Positions 22,724 through 35,135 of a stretch of DNA of 64,000 bases are shown here, one piece after another. A program made the translations under genes and the position numbers. Source of the stretch: Gonatopus flavifemur (Eukaryota > Arthropoda > Insecta > Hymenoptera > Dryinidae); the NCBI GenBank assembly GCA_018340375.1, contig JAFFJZ010000030.1, forward strand, positions 2,480,001 through 2,544,000, written 5' to 3'. The notes under the pieces are model-generated. The model had not been told where the DNA came from. It did not search any database and was given only the letters and a program-made list of their open reading frames with translations. Each line of letters begins with the position of its first letter. The first letter of the stretch is position 1.

Positions 22724-24589
22724 ACCTTGTCAGTGTAAGGTTGCTACAACTCTGCTGCAAGGGTTTTGTAAGCTCGTACCCTTGTCATGTGTCAACTAGG
22801 AGGCTTATGTCAACTTCGTCACAAGCTTCTCTGATAACATTGCAGCAAGGCTAAATCGTTATCTGGGCTGGAACGATCACAAAGCTCCCCCCTAACGAGG
22901 AAGCGGAAACAAAAGAACATGTAAAATGTTTATGAAATTTCTATGGCATTGATTGAGCTTCTTGCATCATCAACAATTTTGTGTCTTTCAAGTTACTCTT
23001 GTGATTTTTCAATACCATGTATTGTCGTTTGAGATTGGCGGATGCTCTTTCACGATGAATATACAATCCGCGTTCAAATTCGCACGTGAGAAGCAAACAA
23101 ACTATCATCGTATTTTATTCTGCATATTAATACTATTTTTGGCAAGAGAGAGAATACATTTTCCAAAATTCAAAGAAAAGAAAAATGTCTGTCATGCAAT
23201 ATTACCTGATGGTATTCATGCAAACCCCCTAAATCTAATGTAAATTCCCCCTAGATTCGGAATAAAACCTCTAAATATTTGGATCTGAATAGTTTATAAG
23301 ATCATCGTTTGACTACGTAAGGCACCTATTACAGTTCGAAGTCACTACTTCACATCCCACCCACCGAGGGGCTGTTCACTAAGGGTCATACAACTGATGC
23401 ATTGAAGTCATGTCATTTCATTCGATGATTCTCTGCATTAAAGAGTGAGTTTGAATGATTCAGCAGTTGGAATCACTTGCGAATCAATCCGAGTCACTTG
23501 GGAGTCGAGTGACTGCCAAATGACTCCCACTGGTTCTCAAGTGACTGGCACTGACTCGCTGGTGATTTCTATGTGACTCCCACCATTGAATGATGACCCG
23601 AGTCGAAATATTGCCTCCACCTTGTTGCTAATGATCCTCCTTCCAGTAGGAGCATCAGATAGGAAAGTAGGAGCTGTGTCAATAAGATATCATCTCCTAC
23701 CTTGCCCCTGAAAGTGGTAGAAATTCCCGATTTCACCACTTGTAAGAGCAAAGCAGGTCCAAGGTTGACCTCCTACTTTGACCCTACTGCCTCTGCACGG
23801 AGAATAATGCAGCTCGAAAATAGATTTTTTCTTGTTTCTTTCAGTAAACTAGGAATAGAAAGATTTATAAAATGAATTTTTACATGAGAATACGAAAGAT
23901 TACGAGTGCTGTAGAAAATGTGATGGGTAGGATTGAAATTTCATACTCACAGTGTGTTTAAAGTAATCGCAAGGTTCCATATTTTCATGTACAAATTCAT
24001 TTGACAAATCATCCTATTCCTGGTTTACAAAAAAATGTTTGAAAAGTCATATTTTGATAATCAAGTTTATTTGTCAGTGCCAGTCAATAAGAAAGAACTT
24101 GAGTAATTTGATAATTTTGTTGTGAATTTCCTCTTATAATCTTAGTCGGGCACCCTATTTTTTATACACTCAAATAAATCATTCATTCAAAAAAGAAACC
24201 TCATAGATATTCGTTTGTAAAAGAAATTTCATTTGATTCAAAAAATATTTCATTCCATGAAATGAATGAGTGTTTATTTGGATGAAATGCGTATTTCATT
24301 TCAATCAAGTAAAATTATTAGATTCGTATTCGAATGGAAATTTTATTGGTTTGAGCGACATAATTTGAATTGAATTGGAATTTCTTTTTTTTCAATTACA
24401 TTTTCGAATTGATAAAAAATGCGATTTATGTAATATTATTATTCAAAAAATCCAACACATACGCTAGGAGAAAACATTTTCGGGAACAATAGAATATTTA
24501 ATTGAATTGTCGCAACAAAACATTGATTTGAATGAAGTTTCATTGAATCAACAGAATATTCATTCGATCAAACAAATATTTAATATTTT
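22724..24589. other. Noncoding stretch, no gene seen
   Basis: Positions 22868-22905 (ATCACAAAGCTCCCCCCTAA) match a piece of the dispersed repeat at about 47030. Positions 23480-23600 are rich in GTGACT/AGTCAC words. From 24130 to 24589 there are many ATTCATTT/AAATGAAT words. No coding gene recognised. Confidence 0.35.
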
Positions 24590-24778
24590 AGGGACTTGGT
24601 TAGTGTGCGCATGAGCGAGCGGTTGTGTGCGAGCGAGTGCTGATAAATTTTAGACGATGTTTCAAGATATTTTGTTTAAGGGAGGAGTGAAAGTAGTTTG
24701 GACGGTATAAGATTAGAAGGAGTAAGCGTGGAAATAAAGGTGATAGATTTTATTCGAAAGAAAAAGAATAATGTAGGA

Positions 24779-25816
24779 ATGAGTGAAAGCGTAGGGAGTG
24801 AGGTTATGTACAAAAAGGGGCAAGCAGGAGAAAAAAGCGGAAGATCGGAAGGTAAGGTAGGTAAAAGTAATAAGTTACAGGATAGTAAGCAAAGAACACT
24901 ACAGATGACGGTAGCTTCGACCAAGAAAGTTTCTTTTGAAGAAGGTGAGGGTAGAGATTTGGATAATATTAGAGATGAGATTCATAGAGAATTGAGGAAA
25001 GTAAAAGAGGAGAGAAAGAAATGCGAAGATACACTGAGAAAATTGGAGGAAAAAGAGGAGGAATGGGAGAAGAAATTAGAGGATTGGGAGAAGAAGATGT
25101 CAAAATGGGATAAAGAAATACACGATAAATTGAGAGAAATAGATGATAAGAGGAGTGAATCAATGGGATATGAGGATAGAGAAAGTAGAAGCGGTCGAAG
25201 TTATACTAGTTATGCAGATACGCAGATGAGTAGTAGAAGAGGGTGGAGTTGGAGTGTGGGAGGTTTAAGCAATCCGGAGATTGATAAAGTTAAAAGGTTG
25301 GTTAATGAAAAAGAGAAAGAGGAAAAGAAAAATAATATTGTGATGAAATTTAAGAGGGAATGGGGGGGAATCAATAAGGAGTGGGTAGAAAATTTATGTA
25401 GAGAAAAACTTGGAGTTGAAGTGAAAGTTGATATGATAATGAATAGGGGTAAGATGGTGGTGGTGAAATTCAACAGTATGGAGGAAAAAGTTGAAGTTAT
25501 GAAAAATGAATATAAACTAGGAAACGAGGACATTTTCATAGAAACGGATCCTACTTGGGATGAGAGAAGAGTACAGGAAAAGATAAGACAATGGGTCTTT
25601 GAACAGAAGAAAAAAGGTGTGAGTGTAAAAGCGGGATATAACAGAGTGTTTGTAGAGGGTCACTGGGTATGGTGAAGGGAAATAGAACAACAACAAATAG
25701 GAAAAGAGGTAGGTGAAAATAAAGAGGAGGATGTAGTACAGGAAAGGGAAGAGGGAGGTGATAGCAACAAAGGCAAAAAAGACGAAGGAGAGGGGAGAAG
25801 GGATACAAATTTTTAG
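24779..25816 (+). pseudogene. LINE ORF1, coiled coil plus RRM-like domain
   Basis: This is the likely RNA-binding ORF1 protein, which would package the LINE RNA. The first ATG is at 24779; the frame is open upstream to a TAA at 24677-24679, so an older start in the leader is possible. From the ATG, residues of about 55-130 are highly charged and heptad-like (RKLEEKEEEWEKKLEDWEKK), predicting a coiled coil. Residues of about 185-298 resemble the RRM/C-terminal fold of LINE ORF1 proteins (NNIVMKFKREW, MVVVKFNSMEEK, VQEKIRQWVFEQKKKG). No CCHC knuckle is seen. TGA at 25673-25675 interrupts the frame, which then continues 46 more sense codons to TAG at 25814-25816, so the TGA is probably a mutation. 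The last part overlaps the open upstream frame of ORF2. Confidence 0.75.
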
Positions 25817-25944
25817 TAAGAAAGAAGTGGAACAAGGAGTACAATAATAGGAATAAGAAGACATCGGGGAAAGATTGTGAAAAAGCAAGAAGAGAATTAG
25901 GAAAGGAAGGACTGAGAAAAAGAGATACAGATAGAATTAAGGGA

Positions 25945-28900
25945 ATGAGATTATTATTCTGGAATGTAGCGGGTTTGGAAGAGAAGGATAGGGAATTTTG
26001 GGAGTATATAGAGGAATTTGATATGATAAACTTGATGGAAACTTGGGTAGAGGAAAGAGAGTGGGGGAATATGAAGAATTTACTACCAGAGGCTCATGAG
26101 TGGGAACTTGTTCAAGCAAAAAGGAATAAGAGGAAAGGGAGGGCAATGGGGGGTTTTGTAATAGGCATAAGAAAACAATCTCACACAATTAGGAAAGATG
26201 ATACAAGGGAAGGAATGATAGAAATAGTAAACGATGCTATAGTGAAGTCACATGTCATAGTAGGGAAGGACAGAAAGGTTGAGATTTGGGCAGTATATAA
26301 TAGGGGAGATTTGACATTACTAGGTGGAACGATGAGAAAGGAAATAAAAGGATTTGAAGATAGGGATATTGGAATAGGTGGGGACTTTAACATAAGGACG
26401 GGAGAATTAGAAGCAAATAAAATACGAAATAACAATCAAATGCAAATAGGAATAAGATGTAGTAAAGATAGAGTAATAAGTAATGTAGGAAAAGAGCTAA
26501 TAGAGATAATTAGAGATAAAGGAATGTATGTACTAAATGGATCAACTGAGGGAGATTGGGAGGATAATTATATTTATATAGGAGTGAGGGGTAATACTGT
26601 TATAGATTATTGTATTGTAAACGAAAAATGTGTTAATATAATAGATCATTTTAAAGTAGGGAATAGAACAGAATCAGACCATTTACCGTTGGAATTAGAA
26701 ATTATGTTTGAAGAAGATATAAGAAAGAGAAGGGGGGGGGGGAAAGAAGAAAGATAGATATATAAATAAAATAGTTTGGGACAAGAAATGAATCGAAATA
26801 TTTAGAGAAAAAACTATGTATTGTGAGACAACAGATGGAGATAATAAAGAAGAAAAATGGGAGACATTAAAAGAAATAGTTAAGTGCGCTATGATTAGAA
26901 AGAAGTTTAAAATAAGGGAAAAGAGAATAGGTTATAAAGGATGGTGGAATAGAGAGTGCACAAGAAGAAAAAGGATTCTAAGAAGGAGACTCGGAGCGGT
27001 GAAGAAAGGAAAGATCACTAGCAGGGAGTACTTGGAAGAGAAGAAAAAAACCATGGTCTACTTCGGAGAGAGAAAAGAGGAGATGATAAAGCAAGAAGAG
27101 AAAACTTGGAAAAGTCTCAAAAAGGAAGCTCATATATGGGAATATCTGAATAAAAAGAGACAAAGGAGGAATGTAGTCAAAAACAATATAGGAAAAGAAG
27201 AATGGAAGAGGCACTTTATGGAGCTGTTGGAAGGTTCAAGGGATAAGCTGGTGCAAAGGGGATCGAAAGAAGTCCGAAGGAAGGAAAACACAGAAGAGGA
27301 GGGGGGAGATATAGGAGAAGGTGAAGACTTGAAAGGAGAGGAAATAATGAAGGCAATAAGGAAGCTGAATATAGGAAAAGCAACTGGTGTAGATGGGATA
27401 CCGGCCGAAGCCTGGAAATACGCGGGAGAAAAGGTGAAAAAGGGATTAATAAATGTAATAAAGGACGTCTGGAATGGAGGAGGAATGCCGAATGATTGGA
27501 GGGAAAGTATTACAGCTACGATTCACAAAAAAGGTAACGAAGAGGAAGCGAAGAATTACAAAGGAGTCGCACTTTTGTGTTCGCCCTACAAAGTATACAC
27601 GGAAGTCATCAGAAGCAGACTAGAGGTGGAAATCAAAGAAAGAGATTTGTTACCGGAAAACCAGACAGGCCTAAGGAAGGGAAGATCCACGATCGAGAAT
27701 ATATTTGTCCTGAATCATATAGCGCAGAGGAAACAGAAAAAGGAGGTGGTGTTTGCACTGTTTTTGGACCTTCAGGCGGCCTTTGATAAGATGAATAGGA
27801 ACAAGTTATGGAAATGCTTAGAGGAGAAGAAGATAAATAGACATTTGATAGAAAAACTGAGAGAAATATATAAGGAAACTTCTATATCAATAAGGACGGA
27901 ACAAGGATTAACTTCGAAATTTCGGACTGGAAGAGGATTGAGACAGGGTTGTTGTTTAAGCCCAACTTTATTCAGTCTATATGTGGCGGATGTGGAAGAA
28001 ATATTGAAGAAAAGCGGGATAGGTGGGGTAGGTTTAGGAAATACTAGGATTTGGTCATTGGCCTATGCGGATGATATGGTGTTTTTAACTAATAATAGGA
28101 ATGCTCTGTTAGATATGATAGGAACGATTAGAAAATACTTGAGAGATAAAGACTTGAAAGCGAATGTGGAAAAGACAAAAATATTGATTTCTAACAAGAG
28201 ATATTATAATAGAATAGAAGAATGGAAATGGGGTAATGAAAATTTAGAATTAGTGAAGAACTTCAAATACCTAGGATTTGTTTTTAATAAAAATGGGGAT
28301 TATAAAGATCATATTGAAGAATTAAAAAACAAGGGAAAAGTTGCTAGAAATAAGACATGGGGACTGGGGGAATGGTTATGTAAAGACGATTTTGTAAGAA
28401 GGTGGAAATTATTCGGATATCTAGTCAAGAGTGCAATGTCGTACGGGGTAGAGTTATGGGGTTGGGAAGAACAAGATAGTTTGGAGAAAATACTGTTGGA
28501 TTACGTGCGAGGTTTGTTCAAACTCAGTATTAATACGCCAAAATATATTATATACAGAGAATTAGGAGTTCAAAAATTAAGAGTAGAATGGGGGATAAGG
28601 ACAATGAAATATGAGGAAGGAATAAAGAATATGGAGGAAAAAAGATTTGTAAAGATATGTTTGAGGGAGAAAGAAAAAGAGGGATGTAAGGATAAATATA
28701 GCATACAAAAAGAAATGTTCTTCAATAGAAATGGTCTAGGAATAGTAGGAATAGAAATGAAAAGAATGTTGAACATAGATTTAAGTATAAGTATGAGGAA
28801 AAGAGAGAGTGAGGTGCATAGACAAATAATAGAGGATAAAATTTTACAGGCAAAGTATAATACAAGATATAAGGATATAGAATGTATTGGTTTTCCAAAG

Positions 28901-29248
28901 TATTTGATGGGTCTGGAAGGGGAAACAGATATAAACGGTATGGCAATAAGAGCATTATGTAAGGCAAGGTGCGGTAATTTGGAAATAGGAAATAAATACT
29001 GGGAAGAAGAGGAAAATAGGAAATGTGAATTTTGTGGTTTAGAATTAGGTTATTTGGAGCATTACATAGATTGTAGGGAAGTAGGACATATTTTTAGAAA
29101 TTGAGACAATGGTAAGACAGGAATAAAAGATAAAATATTGAATGATATGTTATACAAGGAGAAGGAAAGAGTATTAGTTATGTTTGTGAAAATCAAAGAT
29201 CAGAAGCAAAAAGAGATTAAAAGGAAAGGAATTAGTATGAGTGAATAG
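25945..29248 (+). pseudogene. LINE ORF2, endonuclease plus reverse transcriptase
   Basis: The protein would carry out target-primed reverse transcription. The endonuclease runs from ATG 25945 (LLFWNVAGL, METW, GGDFNIRTG, SDHLPLELE). The frame is open and plausible upstream to about 25765, overlapping ORF1's tail, so the true start may be earlier. A G11 run at 26732-26742 shifts the frame by one; the new frame hits one TGA at 26789-26791 and then reads through the reverse transcriptase: GKATGVDGIPAEAW (near 27376), LDLQAAFD (near 27775), RQGCCLSP and YADDMVFL (near 28063). A Cys/His motif (CEFCG...HYIDC) sits near 29024. TGA at 29102-29104 precedes a further 47-codon tail that ends at TAG 29246-29248, probably another mutation. 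All catalytic boxes are intact. Confidence 0.85.
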
Positions 29249-29530
29249 GATATGAAAGTTGAACGGACAGGAGAGATTTGAAAGGATAAATAGATGCTAA
29301 AATAGTAAAAAACGATGTGATATTATTGTGATAAAATGCATGAATATTCATTTATAATAGGAATAGTTGGAAATATGAAAGAATAAGATTCGTATATAGG
29401 TTTAAGGTGTGAATGGGTGTATGTGGTTAAGATTAATCAAGTATGCAAACCAAGTCCACTTCTTTGTAATTCAATTTACTGAAGTTTAATAAAATTATTA
29501 TATTATATTTAGTATTGTACAAAATATTTT

Positions 29531-30060
29531 GTCAATGAAAATGGGTACTTGATCGATTCAACGAAAATCCATTCAAATTAACTAATCATTTCATTACGAG
29601 TATTCAAGTGAAGATTTTAATGTTCCCAAGAAATTTTCTCCCATTGTAGAAGAATCAGGTTCTATGTAGGAGCAGTAGATTGTGGAGTAGGGAAATAGAA
29701 TTAAAAAATATTCGGAGCGAGACAGTAGGACCAAGCAATTTCAGTGACTGGATCGACAAAACAGGAGCAAAATTTCGACTCGGAGACTCTCTTTGACTCA
29801 GTTCTTTGTTCGAAAATGATTGCTCGTGTTGAAATTCATTGACCCACAAGTGAATAGCCCCTCGCCAGCCACTTCTAATCTCAACCCCTAGAAATCCTCT
29901 GAATCTGGACAAGGGGAATCCCTCATTTGGCAACATGATTTTCAAGTCAACATCAATTGCAATCTATGAAATTTTTGAGTTCAATGCACGTGGTGCTTGC
30001 AAAGCAAAAGTGGTATCATTGACATTTTCATTAAAAAAAATCTGATGTGGATAGTTTTGT
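29531..30060. other. Noncoding stretch, no gene seen
   Basis: No recognisable coding or repeat signal apart from the LINE flank. Confidence 0.4.
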
Positions 30061-31190
30061 ATATGAGTCATTCCATGTAAAATCAACTAATCGAAGAAGC
30101 CGACCCATTTTAGATTTTGCTGTAACTTTGAGGGAGTCTTCTGTAGGGTTCCAAAGGACAAAATTCACGCACCTTTGATTTTTATAAACGCTCATGTCCG
30201 CATATTTGAATTAAAACTTTTGAAAATCGCTGTTTTTATGGTCTATCCAAATTTGCTCTAAAATTTTTGCTTTCCAAGATATCTGCCCGCTTGAGGTGGG
30301 ATTTTGAAGGGAAAAGATAGCACTTTCATTGTAAGCACAAAGAAAGGCAGCGTGTCAAAGATACGTGTTTTTTACGTATTTTTTGTGAATTTCAATGGAC
30401 TCTAGCACATTGACGGTTTAACGTAAGTAGATTATGTTACTCGAGAATCAAGTGCACATATCATAGATGGAATGTACACGGAGAGAAATTTGTAATTAAA
30501 TTTACTATGTTATTATTGTTCCCGAGGGACAGACTAAATTCTGTCGGATTTTACTATGAAGGGCATATTTTTACTATGGTACAACAATAGAATGCTGATC
30601 ATATTTACTATGTTTTATGGGGGAACCCGCCATAGTTCAGTCTGTTCCTCGGAAACAATAATAACATAGTAAATTTAACTACAAATTTCTCTCCGTGTAG
30701 CCACGAGTCGACCCGAGCAGCTCACTTCTTATGAGAAAAAAATTCACTTGAAGTTTCGAAATTTTTGAAAATCGCATTATTCGGGCTATGAAATGAACGT
30801 GTTGACTGCGAGATAAAAATATGAAACTTACAGAATCTACAGTTCTTACCTTCAACTTCAAATGCCTGTACCGTTCTTTTTGTTATTTTCATGTTTAGTG
30901 CACGTGCAAGTGGTTTTTTAATAGCGAAAATTGACCTAATTCTTTTGTCTTATAGACTTATGATCTCAGTTGTACTTGATGACTTTTTGTGAATACAGAT
31001 TATATTCCACCTGTTCATTTGATTTCGGGTCCTTTTATCTCTACAGTATTCTTATTCGATATTACCACAAATGGGTTGGATTAAGCTACGAATAAGAATA
31101 ATCATGACTGTGAAAAAATTGTTTAAATTTGAAATGGGTCGGCAACGATTTTTTTTATTTCCAGATGATTTTATATGGAATGACTCATAT
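30061..31190. repeat. Inverted-repeat element with GAGTCATTCCATGT ends
   Basis: ATATGAGTCATTCCATGTAA at the left is mirrored by TTATATGGAATGACTCATAT at the right. Further in, GCCGACCCATTTTA pairs with AAATGGGTCGGCAAC. A related GGGTCATTCCACGT word occurs at 55909. Similar TGGGTCATTCCACGT repeats are widespread in insects. It contains the younger palindrome at 30477-30697. Confidence 0.6.
30477..30697. mobile_element. CAC-type palindromic MITE, TA flanks, nested
   Basis: Arms of about 75 bases pair nearly perfectly: CACGGAGAGAAATTTG against CAAATTTCTCTCCGTG, then TTTACTATGTTATTATTGTT against its complement. TA lies on both sides (30475-30476, 30698-30699). It sits inside the 30061-31190 repeat. 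Confidence 0.85.
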
Positions 31191-33248
31191 GATAAAAGAT
31201 ATTTAAAGATCACGAGGTCAAGCTGCACAAAAACAATCTATGCATTAAAAATTTTTATATATTGTGGTATGAAGATTCATAAAGTAATCGTCTCTCACGT
31301 TCATCACACTTCATGAAATAGAAAAAATATCAGGAACTGTTTTAATTATAAACATGCATTTGAAACTTCATTCTAATCGAAAAGATGAACATATAGAAAG
31401 GAAATGTTTATTTTTCAAAAATTCAATTGATATTGCGAATGGATGGTTGGATCATTGAAAAATCGATTTGTCTATGAATTTATGAACATTGGTTAAAGAA
31501 ACACGCGACTAAAAATCTGTTGTCAGTTAGCCTCCGATGGTGGATATTGATTTTTAACCCCAATATCCAAATGGATCGTGTCAGGCATAACATTTTTAAT
31601 TGTGCGCTAATTTGGTTCATCTTGAAATTGTCGTCGAATAACATTGGATTCCCTCTTGAATTGAAAATGAACACACTTTTGGATGAAATTCCACCCACCA
31701 AAAGATCCCTCCTATATAATTTTCTGAAAATATTTTCCGAGGTGATACGTGTTTTTGAAAATACAAGGTGATGAATTTTCGACTTGAATCTTTTTTTTGA
31801 CACTACACAGAAAAAAATGTGCTTCAAAAAATTCCACAATTTTTTGAGGATTAGTGCCAGTCGAGGACGGATTGAATTATTCACCTGAATGCAGCTTCAA
31901 AAATACAAAATCCAGGTAAATAATTCTACCCAACACCGACTGATGCTGGTCCTCAGCAAATTTTGGAATTTTGCACAGCATTGATATTCCTCCGTAGAAT
32001 GTGCGATGAATTCTCATTTTTATTTCTAAGTTTGAAATTATTTGAACCGAATTGGGATCTAACCTGATGGATTTTCTTCTATATCGATTTGACAAAATTC
32101 CGCCTCTGGTGGTGTACCGCTCGATGAATTTGAACTTTTCGTCTCCTGCTTCTCGTCTGGCATATCCAACACCACTTCCGCCTAGAAAAAAAATAAGTCA
32201 CATATTGGATGAATGAATGAAATGAAACCATGTTATTGAAACAATCTTTATTCTTCTTATATGCTCGAGCGTTGATTATCACATAGGTTGGTGTTTGAAC
32301 TCATGCTTGAATGATAATTAGATTCTTATTCCTAAGGTTTAGGGCCCATTATACGTGATGAGAATTCTAATGAGAAAATAGTTAATTGAAATTTAAATTA
32401 GGTTTCACTTGTAAAATGTATATGGGGATGAAATATAAGGTTTCAAAAATTGATTTTCGTGATTCTATGGACTAAAATTATTTAACTTTTGTATAATAGA
32501 TATTACATTTTTCAAGATTGAATTCCCAAAAAAGAAAAGAATAGAGGCAACTCAAACAGCCGAATGGTTTCGGATGAGTTCATAATGAATATCTTTGAAA
32601 CTATACATCATTGAATACATTAAGGACTGTTGTGCTGTCTGGGAAATTACGATGAGTAACAACATCAATCCTTTATCTACGCTTTTTCATTGTCAACTTT
32701 GCACCGAATGTCTCATTAATATCTCGGAATGTTGCTACTGCAATATTAAAAGAGCCTCGCTAATGTCGTAGCTGTATTCCAAAACATCACTGAGGCATTT
32801 TGTGCTATGTGGGTAGTTGATTTGTATATACGTGTAAGAAGAATACTTGAAGTTAAAGTACGACACAATACAAAACGTAAATTACGAAACAGGTGATTTG
32901 CAAATGAAAAATACTCATTCGGGGCAACGGATATTACAGAAGATTCATTTGCATTCATCGGTTTTCCATATGCTTATTTTACTATTTAATGTCGATGGTA
33001 TTAGAATTTCATATTTTCTGCATTATTTTCTTACAAAAGTTCAATGAATAAAACAAAATAATCCCATCATATATTATTTCAAATTCTGCAATCAGAAATC
33101 AAATCCAATAATCAAACATTCCATAATTTTCTAGATGAAAAAAGAAACCCTTGAAACATAACTGACAAGAATTGAACAAAATATTTGAAAATCATAATGA
33201 GACAGGATCGCTCCGGTAGATAAGATAAGTTTTGATTAAAAATTAATC
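31191..33248. other. Noncoding stretch with orphan MITE ends
   Basis: No gene seen; the 134-codon minus frame at 31480-31884 shows no recognisable domain. Two orphan right ends of CCC-type elements are present: GTTGTGCTGTCTGGG ending at 32643 and TTTTGTGCTATGTGGG ending at 32813. A small palindrome (AATTATTCACCTG / CAGGTAAATAATT) lies at about 31874-31926. Confidence 0.4.
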
Positions 33249-33301
33249 CACACGGATGGGTTTCAACTATAGTTGAAACAACTAACTAACCCATATAGTA
33301 A

Positions 33302-33620
33302 TGCAACGCTTCAAATGCACGTTTATTGTACATTGCCACCAGCGTTTCAAAAATACACTGAATGTAGCGCCGTTTCATACATTTTCACTAAAAAACAAAG
33401 CGCCGTTTCATACATTTTCACTGAAAAACAAAGCGCATGAAACTGCAAACTTTAGCGCATTTCTCAGACGCTTATGGCAATGTATAATAAACGCGCGATT
33501 GAAGGCCCAAGCACACAAGCCACGTAAACGTAAGAACGGATGCGCAGGAACCGTATATGAGATCTGCTCAACCTTCCAATCCTTACGTTCACGTTTACGT
33601 AGCTTGTGTGCTTATACCTT
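33302..33620. repeat. Two palindromes and a 34-bp tandem duplication
   Basis: CGTTTATTGTACATTGCCAC pairs with GGCAATGTATAATAAACG (about 33321-33496). GCCCAAGCACACAAGCCACG and TAAACGTAAG pair with CTTACG...GTTTACG and GCTTGTGTGCTTATACC (about 33508-33619). Inside the first palindrome, GCGCCGTTTCATACATTTTC is repeated in tandem (near 33367 and 33400). Confidence 0.6.
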
Positions 33621-33622
33621 GA

Positions 33623-33811
33623 GAGGATACCAGAGTTACCATCGGAGCACGCTTTCTTGCACTAAAATACTCGAAACTGGATTCATAAAAAAATCTAAAA
33701 TTTTCAGGGGTGATTCTTTGAGACTTGATCCTAGGTCTGTACAGAGCCCAAATTTTGAATTTCGGAAAAAAAATTTTTTTTCCATGCTCCGATGGTAACT
33801 TTGGTATCCTC
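33623..33811. mobile_element. MITE with GAGGATACCA ends (TTAA family relative)
   Basis: GAGGATACCAGAGTTACCAT and CGGAGCA pair with the complementary right end (GCTCCGATGGTAACTTTGGT, ATCCTC). The ends resemble the TTAA-flanked GGNGATACCAGCG elements at 35.2-35.9 kb; the flanks TTGA and ATAA could be decayed TTAA sites. Confidence 0.6.
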
Positions 33812-33845
33812 ATAAAGCACTGCGTTGCTGCCTGGCAAATGGGTA

Positions 33846-35135
33846 ACAGTCCATTCAAAAAGTCCGTAAGATGACACATAGATGGCATTAAGAGAATTTT
33901 TTCCATACGATTTTTATTTAGTACTAACCTTCAAACGATACGTGTGTGATTTTGATAGCAATCTAACTATTGATTCGTGAGTTATAGCATTTTGTGTGAA
34001 GCAACTTTTATTATTGAAAAAAAATGAAAAGAAATGAATTTAGAGTTTTGATAAAGCATTGCTTTTTGATGAAAAAAATAAGTAGAAACCAAACAATTGC
34101 TTGATAAACATTATCTCTCCACCGAGAGATCTCTCTGCTCTGCTCCATCGAGACAAATGGTGGAGAAGTGGATTGCTGAATTTAAACGTTGTCGTACCAG
34201 CACAAATGACGCAGAGCCCAGTGGACGCCCAAATAGGGCTGTTATTACAGAAAACATAAGAAATCCACGAATTGGTTATGGACGATCGCAAATTGGAGGT
34301 GCACGAGCTAGCTAACATTGTAAAGATATCAGACGGTAGTGTTTTTACCATTTTACACGAACATTTGGGGATGCGAAAGCTCTGTGCAAAGTGGGTGCCG
34401 CGTGAGCTCACAGTCGACCAGAAACAACGAATTGATGCTTCAGAGGAGTGTCTGGCAATAAAATCGAATTCTACCGTCGATATGTGACAATGGATGAAAC
34501 ATGGCTTCACCATTACACGCGAGAATCCAAAAGACAGTCAGCTGAGTGGGCAGCAGTCGACGAATCAAATCCAAAGCGAACAAAGATGCAAAAGTCGGCC
34601 GGTAAGGTGATGGCGTCTGTATTTTGGGATGCGAAGGGAATAATATTCATCGACGTTCTACAAAAAGGCACCACCATCAACAGCGACTATTACTGTGCAC
34701 TTTTGGATCGATTGAAGGCTGAAATCGCAAAGAAACGGCTACATTTGCGAAAGAAAAAAGTGTTGTTTCACCAAGACAATGCAGCGTGTCACAAATCGAT
34801 GAAAACTATGGCAAAATTGAATGAATTGGGCTTCGAATTGCTTACCCACCCACCGTATTCTCCAGATTCAGCCCCCAGCGACTTTTCCCTGTTTTCAGAT
34901 CTCAAGAAGATGCTCGCTGGAAAGAAATTTGAGGCCAATGATGAACTAATCGTTGAAACTGAGGCCTATTTTGAAGAGAAAGAGAAATCGTACTATAAAA
35001 GTGGTATCGAAAAGTTGGAAAATCGCTATACTCGTTGTATCGCCCTTGAAGGCAACTATGTGGAATAATAGAATCGAGGTTTGTCAAACTTTTGTTTTTT
35101 TCTTACGTATCCTAAGAACATATTGAATGACCTGG
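33846..35135 (+). mobile_element. mariner element, 1290 bp, TA flanks
   Basis: The diverged terminal inverted repeats are GTCCATTCAAAAAGTCCGTA at the left against GGTCATTCAATATGTTCTTA (reverse of the right end). TA is at 33844-33845 and 35136-35137. The length of 1290 bp is typical of mariner (about 1.3 kb). The arms differ at many positions, so the insertion is old. Confidence 0.8.
34024..35068 (+). pseudogene. mariner transposase, frameshifted
   Basis: A DDE-type transposase that would cut and paste the mariner at TA sites. The reading starts at ATG 34024 (MKRNEFRVLIKHC), then changes frame several times: near 34100, near 34260 (frames overlap at the helix-turn-helix linker) and near 34450. 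Segments VEKWIAEFKRCRTS and SGRPNRAVITENIR belong to the DNA-binding half. The catalytic half (34448-35068) is open and holds all three acidic residues of the D,D34D triad: MDETWLHHY, FHQDNAACHKS and YSPDSAPSDF, with 34 residues between the second and third. It ends with TAA. Total length would be near the usual 345 residues. The frameshifts mean no active enzyme. Confidence 0.85.

Larger units (their letters stand above)
24590..29522 (+). mobile_element. Near-complete two-ORF LINE, about 4.9 kb
   Basis: It contains a 5' leader, ORF1, ORF2 and a 3' UTR ending in an AATAAAATTATTATATTA region. An 8-bp direct repeat, AATATTTT, lies at 24582-24589 and 29523-29530. The repeat is perfect but AT-rich, so the termini are provisional. 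The coding strand is strongly purine-rich (AGGA, GAAG), in sharp contrast with its surroundings. Only four inactivating changes are apparent, suggesting a fairly young insertion. The RT/endonuclease and the ORF1 type resemble LINEs abundant in ants and wasps; I cannot assign the clade. Confidence 0.8.

Noticed and set aside
25517..25888. Minus-strand frames of about 100-120 codons in the 24.7-29.1 kb LINE
   Set aside because: Ser/Phe/Leu-rich antisense shadows of the purine-rich LINE ORFs.
34024..35068. SETMAR-like domesticated host gene
   Set aside because: There is no SET domain, the transposase is frameshifted and sits between mariner terminal repeats, so it is a decayed transposon.
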